Shown here: one piece after another, positions 24,347 to 30,242 of the stretch | Position numbering within the stretch: the first letter of the stretch is position 1 | Layout of the letters: each line of letters opens with the position of its first letter | Assembly: GCA_937928585.1 (NCBI GenBank) | Contig: CALEZK010000343.1 | Span: 1 to 30,242, forward strand | Length of the DNA stretch: 30,242 bases | Source: an uncultured bacterium | GTDB taxonomy: Bacteria; Hydrogenedentota; Hydrogenedentia; Hydrogenedentales; SLHB01 | Direction: 5' to 3' | The notes under the pieces: model-generated | Databases searched by the model: none | The model's input: only the letters and a program-made list of their open reading frames with translations | What the model was told of the DNA's origin: nothing | Made by a program: the position numbers and the translations under genes

Positions 24347-25606
24347 GTGACGACCGGCGCCGCTGCAACCTCCACCCCTCCAAAGCTGCGCGTCTTGCAT
24401 GTCAACAAGTTCCACTTTCTCAACGGTGGTGCGGAGCTCTACTACCTCGGCCTCGTCGATCTTCTCCAGAAACACGGCCATACCGTGGGCCATTTCTCGA
24501 TGCAACACCCCGAGAACCTTCCATCGGGCCAATCTCGATACTTCATTGACAATATCAACTATGAAAACCCCGGCGGACTGCTCGGCAAACTTCGCATCGC
24601 AGCGCACACCGTCTATTCCGGTGAAGCCCGCGCGAAAATCGCGCGCCTGCTGGATGCGGAGACGTACGATATCGTCCACCTGCATAATTTCCACCATCAG
24701 ATTACCCCGAGCATCCTGCCGGAAATTCGCAAGCGGAATATCCCCATCGTTTTCACGGTGCAGGATTTCAAAATCGTATGCCCAAACTACAAAATGCTGA
24801 CACACGACGGCGTCTGCGAGCGGTGCAAAGGCCACAAGTATTTCAATTGCACCCTGCATCGCTGCAACAAGGGCTCCTTGTTGGGCAGCGCTATCAACAC
24901 GGTGGAAATGTACTTTCATCACGCTATGGGGTACGACGCCCTCTACGACATCTTCGCCGCGCCATCGCGTTTCACCGGTGAAAAGATCATCGAGTTCGGC
25001 ATCCCGCGCGAGAAAGTGCGGTTCGTCCCCAACTTCATCCATCTGGAACAATATGAACCGTGCTTTACGCCCGGAAATTACCTGCTCTACCTCGGCCGCC
25101 TGTCCCAGGAAAAGGGCGTCCATACGTTGATAGAAGCGATCAAGAACGTGCCGGAAGTACCGGTCATGATCACCGGCCGTGGTCCCTACGAAGAAGATAT
25201 CCGCCGGCAGGTTGCCTCCTCAGGGTTGAATACGATCAAGCTGACAGGCCATCTTTCAGGTGAGCCGCTTCGCGATGCGATCCGAAATTCGATGGCCGTG
25301 CTGATACCCTCGGAGTGGTACGAGAACTGTCCCCTGGCGCTCATCGAGGCGTATGCTTACGGCAAACCAGTGATCGGAGCGAAAATTGGCGGACTGGGCG
25401 ACATGGTTCGCGATGGCGATACCGGCTATCAGTTCGAAGCGGGAAATGTCGCGCAGTTGACCGAAGTCATGAAGAAAGCAGTCAACGACCGTGCAAAGCT
25501 CGAAGAAATGGGCCGCGCCGCGCGCGCAACCGCTGAACGCGAATACGGCGCGGAAAAACAGTATGAATTGATTATGGATATCTACCGCGAAGTGTTACGG
25601 AGCTAA
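24347..25606 (+). CDS. GT4-family glycosyltransferase with cysteine-rich insertion
   Basis: From GTG at 24347 the product is 419 residues; AAGGAA ten bases upstream supports this over ATG 24221. The N-terminal strand LRVLHVNKF and GGAE at 27-30 are the acceptor-side GT4 pattern. GRLSQEKG (R251, K256) binds donor phosphate and E326 and E334 form the E-x7-E motif. Between about residues 145 and 173 lies CPNYKML..DGVCERCKG..FNCTLHRC, five cysteines that could bind zinc; this insertion occurs in a known subgroup of GT4 enzymes. Retaining transfer of a sugar from a nucleotide donor to the lipid-linked repeat unit is likely. It is the first gene of the plus-strand operon and the lipoprotein follows in eight bases. 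Sugar specificity is not visible. Confidence 0.87.
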   Translation: MTTGAAATSTPPKLRVLHVNKFHFLNGGAELYYLGLVDLLQKHGHTVGHFSMQHPENLPSGQSRYFIDNINYENPGGLLGKLRIAAHTVYSGEARAKIARLLDAETYDIVHLHNFHHQITPSILPEIRKRNIPIVFTVQDFKIVCPNYKMLTHDGVCERCKGHKYFNCTLHRCNKGSLLGSAINTVEMYFHHAMGYDALYDIFAAPSRFTGEKIIEFGIPREKVRFVPNFIHLEQYEPCFTPGNYLLYLGRLSQEKGVHTLIEAIKNVPEVPVMITGRGPYEEDIRRQVASSGLNTIKLTGHLSGEPLRDAIRNSMAVLIPSEWYENCPLALIEAYAYGKPVIGAKIGGLGDMVRDGDTGYQFEAGNVAQLTEVMKKAVNDRAKLEEMGRAARATAEREYGAEKQYELIMDIYREVLRS

Positions 25607-25614
25607 CGCTCACA

Positions 25615-26775
25615 ATGCAATCAATGAAATCGTGTCCTGTACTGTGCATCGCAATTTTCGGCATCCTATGCGGCGGTTGCGGCGCGTCCAATGACAATGC
25701 CGAAAAACCAGCAACACCGCCCGAAGCGGTTGCAGCGCAATCACAATCCGGCGGTGCGCTGCCGGCACCCGGCACCATGGTTGCCCTGCCGGCCGTACCG
25801 GTGTTTCCTCGCGAATTGGATTCCGCGCGCGACCGCATTCGTAACGGCGGATTCGAGGAACCACTCGACGCGCAACCCCCGACATGGGTCATCGCACCGG
25901 AGGGCGGCGTGCCCCTGACGATCGATCCGCTGTATACAGCGGAGGGCGACAAGGCCCTTCGATTCTCGCTTTCGAATTCCGGTGAATTTCGAATCGCCCA
26001 AGACGTGCCCCTCTCCGAGCAGGCAGACTACACCGTGCATGCCGCCGTGCTTCCGCGCAACGTGAATGGCTCGTTTCGTTTCTTCGCGCGAGACGCGGAT
26101 GGCGCGCGCTTCTCGGTCGAATCTGATCCAGTTGCTGGAAACGCCATCGCATGGGAGCCGTTCTCGTTTACTTTCTCGCCGCCCGCATACGTCACAAAAC
26201 TATCGCTCGGATTTCAATACGCGGCCGCGCAGAAACTCTATGAAGGCGACAGCGTCTTACTGTTGGACCGCGTAAAACTGATCGAGCGCGCTCCAGTCGC
26301 GAACCGCATACAGAACGGCGATTTCACTCAGGGTCCCAAGGGTGAGGCGTTCTGGAATGTCGCGCCAGGGCTTACGATCACGCAGGAAGATTCCGGCTTC
26401 GTGGCGGGCACGCCGAAGTGCATCCGCGTCGATCTGCCGGGCAATGCAAATCTCGGCGTGTATCAAACCGTCGGCGGGCTGACCCCCGGCGCGCGCTATG
26501 TGTGCCGCGCCTACATCAAGACGAAGGATCTCCTTGGTGAAGCCTGCATCGAGTTTCACCACGGCGAAAAAGGCTTCTCCGCATTCATGCATCGCACGCC
26601 CGGCGTGACCGGCACGAGCGCGTGGACGTGGGTTCGCACTGAGTTCACATTGCCGAACGACGCAACAAGCATTACCGTGCTGTTGCGTCGCCCCGGCGAC
26701 GACCGCAATCCCGCCACGCCAGGCACCGTCTGGTTCGCGAAGTGCGAACTGTTCGGGGCGGACGAAGCGCGGTAA
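25615..26775 (+). CDS. Second lipoprotein with tandem carbohydrate-binding-like modules
   Basis: The product is 386 residues. The signal peptide ends ILCGGC with C22 as probable lipidation site, although C at -3 makes an atypical lipobox. A Pro/Ala/Gln-rich spacer (to about residue 70) leads to two CBM4/9-like modules. These open with RIRNGGFEEP and RIQNGDFTQG; the second carries YIKTKDLLGEACIEFHHG and VWFAKCELF, close to the pattern in the lipoprotein at 10168-11412. The first module is more diverged. The protein has no catalytic domain. It sits eight bases after the GT4 stop and its TAA overlaps the next ATG, so it is made together with the glycosyltransferases. A role in binding the product polysaccharide at the surface is inferred. 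Confidence 0.78.
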   Translation: MQSMKSCPVLCIAIFGILCGGCGASNDNAEKPATPPEAVAAQSQSGGALPAPGTMVALPAVPVFPRELDSARDRIRNGGFEEPLDAQPPTWVIAPEGGVPLTIDPLYTAEGDKALRFSLSNSGEFRIAQDVPLSEQADYTVHAAVLPRNVNGSFRFFARDADGARFSVESDPVAGNAIAWEPFSFTFSPPAYVTKLSLGFQYAAAQKLYEGDSVLLLDRVKLIERAPVANRIQNGDFTQGPKGEAFWNVAPGLTITQEDSGFVAGTPKCIRVDLPGNANLGVYQTVGGLTPGARYVCRAYIKTKDLLGEACIEFHHGEKGFSAFMHRTPGVTGTSAWTWVRTEFTLPNDATSITVLLRRPGDDRNPATPGTVWFAKCELFGADEAR

Positions 26776-27956
26776 TGTCATCCTCACCCATGCGCATCGG
26801 CGTAGTCGGACTCATCACCATCGGCGGCGCGTCGAGCGGCACCGCTGGCGGCGTTGAGAAGCTTATCGAAGAAGTCACCGTGCGCCAGGCCGCGCACGGT
26901 CACGTCGTTACCGTGTATTGCCGCGCGCGCTACAACACCAGCGGACTTCGCGACTTCCATGGCGTGCGCCTTGTCAACCTCCCGGCGATCTACACGAAGC
27001 ATCTTGAAGCGATCACGCACTCGTTTCTGTCAATGCTCGTCGCGACGTTCTCCAACGATGTGATCCAGTTTCATTCCATGGGCCCCGCGCTCTTGTCGTT
27101 TATTCCGCGATTGTTTGGGCGAAAAACCGTCTGCACGCTCCACGGCCTCGACTATCGTCGCGACAAATGGGGCCGCGTCGCGAAGCTCGTGCTAAAAATC
27201 GGCGAGCAGTGCGCCCTCCGCTTTCCAAACGCGACCACCGTCGTGTCGCGCTTTATGGAACGCCATTATCGGGAAGAATCCGGCCGAAAAGTGACCTATA
27301 TTCCCAATGGCGTACCCGAGATTGAATCGCGACCATTCGACAAACTTGCCCGGTTCGGAATCGAACGTGATAAATACATCTTGTATCTTTCGCGCATCGT
27401 GCCGGAAAAAGGCAGCCACTATCTGGTGGAAGCATTTCGCCGCGTCAAAACCGACATGAAACTGTTAATAGCCGGCGATTCTCGCCACGCCGCCGAATAT
27501 CTCGATCGCGTGCGTGGCCTCGCCGGTAACGACGAGCGCATCATCTTCGCCGGTCCGCTTTACGGCGAAGACAAGGCGGAAGCGTATAGCAACGCGTATC
27601 TCTTCTGCTTGCCGTCCGACTTGGAAGGCCTGCCCATCGTGCTGCTCGAAGCCATGGGCGCCGGACGTTGCTGCCTCGTCAGCGATATTCCGGAAATGGT
27701 GGAAGTGGTCGATCCGCATCGGCTGGGCTATGCGCCTTCCAGCGAAGGCGCTCCCGATGGACCCTACGGCTGCACATTCAAACAGGGAAATATCGACGAC
27801 CTCGCGGTATCCTTGCAGCGCCTTGTAGACGCACAACAGGATGTCCGCGCAATGGAACCAAAGGCACGCGCGTATGTCGCCGCCGAGTACAGTTGGGACC
27901 ACATCGCCGCGTCGTATGAACACGTTTACGAAACCGTCTTGAAAGCAAAGCCATGA
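26775..27956 (+). CDS. GT4-family glycosyltransferase
   Basis: From ATG at 26775 the product is 393 residues; the ATG overlaps the lipoprotein TAA (TAATG). GGVEKLIEE near 26-34 is the N-terminal glycine loop. LYLSRIVPEKGSHYLVEAF carries the donor-phosphate R and K. SDLEGLPIVLLEAMGAGR holds the E-x7-E motif. CTLHGLDYRRDKWGRVAKL resembles rhamnosyl- or galactosyltransferases of exopolysaccharide loci. It should add one sugar of the repeat unit at the cytoplasmic face. Its stop overlaps the next gene by four bases (ATGA). Donor and acceptor are not identifiable. Confidence 0.88.
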   Translation: MSSSPMRIGVVGLITIGGASSGTAGGVEKLIEEVTVRQAAHGHVVTVYCRARYNTSGLRDFHGVRLVNLPAIYTKHLEAITHSFLSMLVATFSNDVIQFHSMGPALLSFIPRLFGRKTVCTLHGLDYRRDKWGRVAKLVLKIGEQCALRFPNATTVVSRFMERHYREESGRKVTYIPNGVPEIESRPFDKLARFGIERDKYILYLSRIVPEKGSHYLVEAFRRVKTDMKLLIAGDSRHAAEYLDRVRGLAGNDERIIFAGPLYGEDKAEAYSNAYLFCLPSDLEGLPIVLLEAMGAGRCCLVSDIPEMVEVVDPHRLGYAPSSEGAPDGPYGCTFKQGNIDDLAVSLQRLVDAQQDVRAMEPKARAYVAAEYSWDHIAASYEHVYETVLKAKP

Positions 27957-28618
27957 CCGACGCAACCGTCACGCCACGGACTTCACCCGTTTTCCTCGCA
28001 GCGAAACGATTCCTGGATATAGCGGTTTCGCTCGCGGTGCTGCTCGCGCTTTCACCCGCTTTGCTGCTTATCGCAATTGCAATAAAGCTTACCTCACCCG
28101 GCCCGGTGTTCTTTCGCGGCACGGTGCACGGCAAGGACGGCGTGCCGTTTACGTACTACAAGTTTCGCTCCATGGTCGCGGGGGGCGACACAAGCCAGCA
28201 CAAGGAATTCATCAAGAAGTACGTCGCGGAAGGCAAAGGCCACGTGGACGACTCTGGCAAAGAAGTTTTCAAGCTCACGGGCGACAAGCGCATCACCACC
28301 ATCGGCAAAATAATTCGCCGCATCAGCATCGACGAAGTGCCGCAGATGATCAACGTGCTGCGCGGCGAAATGTCCCTCGTGGGCCCGCGCCCGCCCGTCC
28401 CATATGAATTCGAGTTGTACGACGACGCAAAAAAACTGCGCTTGCTCGTCAAGCCCGGCATTACCGGGCTGAACCAGATTCGTCGCCGAAGCCAATCAAC
28501 GTTCGAACAGATGTACGCCGATGACTTGGAATACATTCGCAATCAATCCATTCCGCTCGACCTCGCCATCATGATCAAAACGCCCTGGGTCATGCTGTTC
28601 GGGTCGGGCCCGACATAG
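27953..28618 (+). CDS. Undecaprenyl-phosphate sugar-1-phosphate transferase (bacterial sugar transferase)
   Basis: The product is 221 residues, the size of minimal monotopic phosphoglycosyl transferases (PglC-like) rather than the large WbaP type. A hydrophobic re-entrant helix spans about 19-46 and ends in LTSPGPVFF. YYKFRSM at 68-74, SIDEVPQ with catalytic D127-E128, SLVGPRP at 141-147 and KPGITGLNQI at 167-176 are all family motifs. It transfers a sugar phosphate from a UDP-sugar to undecaprenyl phosphate and so starts repeat-unit synthesis. Its start overlaps the preceding GT4 stop. Within this window it is the only initiating enzyme, which places the whole locus in the Wzx-dependent class. 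Confidence 0.92.
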   Translation: MTDATVTPRTSPVFLAAKRFLDIAVSLAVLLALSPALLLIAIAIKLTSPGPVFFRGTVHGKDGVPFTYYKFRSMVAGGDTSQHKEFIKKYVAEGKGHVDDSGKEVFKLTGDKRITTIGKIIRRISIDEVPQMINVLRGEMSLVGPRPPVPYEFELYDDAKKLRLLVKPGITGLNQIRRRSQSTFEQMYADDLEYIRNQSIPLDLAIMIKTPWVMLFGSGPT

Positions 28619-28630
28619 AAGGCAATTCCC

Positions 28631-29746
28631 ATGAAAGCGCTTGTTACCGGCGGCGCCGGGTTTATCGGTTCGCACATATCAGACGCCCTCCTGAAACGCG
28701 GCTATCACGTTCGCGTCGTGGACAGCCTGCAACCGCGCGTGCACCCAAAAGGCAAGCCTGCATGGGTGAATCCCGAAGTGGAGTTCATTCAAGGCGATGT
28801 GCGCGACAAGGAAGTCATGCGGCGCGCGATGGACGGCGTCGAAATCGTCTCGCACCAGGCCGCGTATCAGGACTACATGCCCGACTTCAGCACCTTCATC
28901 AGCACGAACGCCACCAGCACCGCCCTGATTATGGAATTGGTCGTCGAGATGAAACTCGACATGCGCAAGGTGGTCGTTGCATCGTCCCAGGCCGCATACG
29001 GCGAAGGCAATTACACCTGCCGGGAACACGGCGCATTCGAAGCAAAGGGACGCCCGCTCGCACAGCTCGAACGCGCCGACTGGGAGATGAAATGCCCCGT
29101 ATGCGGGCGCGACTGCGACAACCTTCTCCTTGAAGAACACATGCACAACCCCAATAACGCATATGCGCTTTCAAAACTCTTTGAAGAAATGACGGCGCTG
29201 CGCCTGGGTCGCCTTCACGGCGTTCCCGCCGCGGCGCTCCGCTATTCCATCACGCAGGGACCCCGGCAATCGCTGTACAACAGCTATTCGGGCGTGTGTC
29301 GCATCTTCTCTTTGCGCCTGCTGCACGATCAGCCGCCGGTGATCTACGAGGACGGCATGCAGAAGCGCGACTATGTCCACATCGCAGACGTAGTCGAAGC
29401 AAATATGATCGCGCTGTTCGACGAACGCGCGACCTTTGAGCAGTACAACGTGGGCTCGGGCCGCGCAACCACCGTGTGCGAGTTTGCATCCGAGCTTACG
29501 AAGATGGTCGGAAAGGATATCGCCCCATCTATTCCCGGCGAGTTCCGCGTGGGCGATAACCGGCACAGCGTTTCCAGCATCGCAAAGCTTTCCGCGCTCG
29601 GCTGGAACCCCCAACGCACCATTCAGGACATCTTCCGCGATTACCTCGCCTGGATTGAGTCTTTCGGCGATGTTGGGGAATACTTTCGAGAGGCGGATCG
29701 CCTGATGCGCGAAGCGGGTGCGGTGCGCGCCGCGCGCACGGGCTAG
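28631..29746 (+). CDS. NAD-dependent epimerase/dehydratase (extended SDR) with zinc-ribbon-like insertion
   Basis: The product is 371 residues. GGAGFIG at 7-13 binds NAD, D31 follows the second strand, S118-S119 lie in VVVASSQAAYGEG, and Y178 and K182 (YALSK) complete the active site. MQKRDYVHIADVV and YNVGSGRATTV are extended-SDR C-terminal motifs. Between the catalytic serine and tyrosine is an insertion of about 40 residues with C130, H133, C155, C158 and C162 (YTCREHG then CPVCGRDC), which looks able to hold a zinc ion. The enzyme probably converts a nucleotide sugar by epimerisation, dehydration or decarboxylation. It starts 12 bases after the sugar transferase and likely provides a precursor for the same polymer. 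Confidence 0.87.
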   Translation: MKALVTGGAGFIGSHISDALLKRGYHVRVVDSLQPRVHPKGKPAWVNPEVEFIQGDVRDKEVMRRAMDGVEIVSHQAAYQDYMPDFSTFISTNATSTALIMELVVEMKLDMRKVVVASSQAAYGEGNYTCREHGAFEAKGRPLAQLERADWEMKCPVCGRDCDNLLLEEHMHNPNNAYALSKLFEEMTALRLGRLHGVPAAALRYSITQGPRQSLYNSYSGVCRIFSLRLLHDQPPVIYEDGMQKRDYVHIADVVEANMIALFDERATFEQYNVGSGRATTVCEFASELTKMVGKDIAPSIPGEFRVGDNRHSVSSIAKLSALGWNPQRTIQDIFRDYLAWIESFGDVGEYFREADRLMREAGAVRAARTG

Positions 29747-29769
29747 TTCCCGCCAGGAGGCTCACCACC

Positions 29770-30242
29770 ATGCGCATTGTACCTTGTTTGCTGTTGCTCA
29801 TGGCGTACACGCTTCCTGCGATGGCTGTCCCGCTCACCACCGAGCTGGTCGCATCGGGCTTTACCAGCCCCGTCCTCCTGACCTCGCCAAAGGGCGACAT
29901 CGAGCGCATGTTCATCGTCGAACAACGCACCGGCCTCATTCGGATCATCAAAAACGGGAGCGTACTGCCCACCCCATTCCTGAACGTCCTGCCCCTGATC
30001 ACGAATATGAACGAGCGCGGCCTCCTCGGACTCGCCTTTCATCCGCGCTATGCGACCAACGGCTATTTCTACATCAACTACACCGATCTCAACGGCGACA
30101 CGCGTGTCATGCGATATTCGGTCTCAAGCGATCCTGATGTTGCAGATGCAAACAGTGCGTTCGAGATTCTGTCCGTGGTCCAACCCTTTGAAAATCACAA
30201 CGGCGGCATGCTCGCCTTTGGACCGGACGGCTACCTGTACAT
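29770..30242 (+). CDS. PQQ-type glucose/sorbosone dehydrogenase-like secreted protein (3' end beyond window)
   Basis: The reading frame from ATG at 29770 stays open to the right edge, giving 157 complete codons. AGGAGG lies ten bases upstream. Residues 1-19 form a signal peptide (LLLLMAYTLPAMA). The mature start LTTELVASGFTSPVLL, RMFIVEQRTGLIRII, ERGLLGLAFHPRY and NHNGGMLAFGPDGYLY are blade motifs of the six-bladed soluble glucose/sorbosone dehydrogenase family (GSDH). H183-like and other PQQ ligands would lie partly beyond the window. The enzyme would oxidise sugars in the periplasm if it keeps PQQ. It lies 23 bases after the epimerase and may belong to the same transcript, or it may start an unrelated unit. 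Confidence 0.85.
   Translation, partial: MRIVPCLLLLMAYTLPAMAVPLTTELVASGFTSPVLLTSPKGDIERMFIVEQRTGLIRIIKNGSVLPTPFLNVLPLITNMNERGLLGLAFHPRYATNGYFYINYTDLNGDTRVMRYSVSSDPDVADANSAFEILSVVQPFENHNGGMLAFGPDGYLY

Overview
The window looks like chromosomal DNA from a GC-rich, Gram-negative, probably uncultivated bacterium. It encodes two secreted lipoproteins, a secreted glycoside-hydrolase-like enzyme, Wzx- and Wzz-type envelope polysaccharide proteins and a PQQ-type sugar dehydrogenase. The style (large secreted carbohydrate-active proteins, frequent GTG starts) recalls Hydrogenedentota or Planctomycetota-like genomes, but this is a guess and nothing here fixes the phylum. No rRNA, tRNA, CRISPR array, integrase or transposase was found. 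No stretch over 300 bases lacks a gene.

Layout. (1) 1-3412, minus strand: a GT-C type membrane glycosyltransferase-like protein overlaps the start of a Wzx-type flippase that runs off the left edge. (2) 3531-9927, minus strand: a compact eight-gene virion-like cassette. In transcription order it holds a fibre-like protein with an N-terminal signal/anchor, a small capsid-decoration-like protein, an HK97-fold major capsid protein, a head-tail connector-like protein, a distal-tail (Dit) protein, a tail-hub (Tal) protein carrying a complete staphylococcal-nuclease-like domain, a tail appendage protein and an LLH-type holin-like protein. Terminase, portal, protease, major tail protein, tape measure, lysin and integrase are not in the window. 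(3) 10168-15138, plus strand: a lipoprotein with two carbohydrate-binding-like modules, a radical SAM/SPASM protein and a secreted glycoside-hydrolase-like protein. (4) 15200-24161, minus strand: Wzz-like and Wzx-like proteins, then a tightly coupled run of cupin, SDR, 2-hydroxyacid dehydrogenase, two CMP-sugar synthetase-like cytidylyltransferases, a second dehydrogenase and a GT-B-like transferase. (5) 24347-30242, plus strand, divergent from (4): GT4 glycosyltransferase, second carbohydrate-binding lipoprotein, second GT4, initiating sugar-phosphate transferase, NAD-dependent epimerase/dehydratase with a cysteine-rich insertion, and a PQQ-type sugar dehydrogenase cut by the right edge.

How it may work together. 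Regions 1, 4 and 5 make sense as a Wzx-dependent surface polysaccharide locus. The sugar transferase would start the repeat unit on undecaprenyl phosphate, the GT4 enzymes extend it, the flippase moves it and the Wzz-like protein sets chain length. The cytidylyltransferase/dehydrogenase/SDR/cupin block probably makes one or more CMP-activated acidic residues of unknown structure. The lipoproteins could bind the product at the cell surface.

The least expected part is the virion-like cassette inside this locus. Its genes are intact, each has a ribosome binding site or is tightly coupled, and an 18-base motif is repeated 60-64 bases upstream of its first two genes. It looks like a streamlined unit or a precisely deleted prophage, and the nuclease domain inside the tail hub is its most distinctive part.
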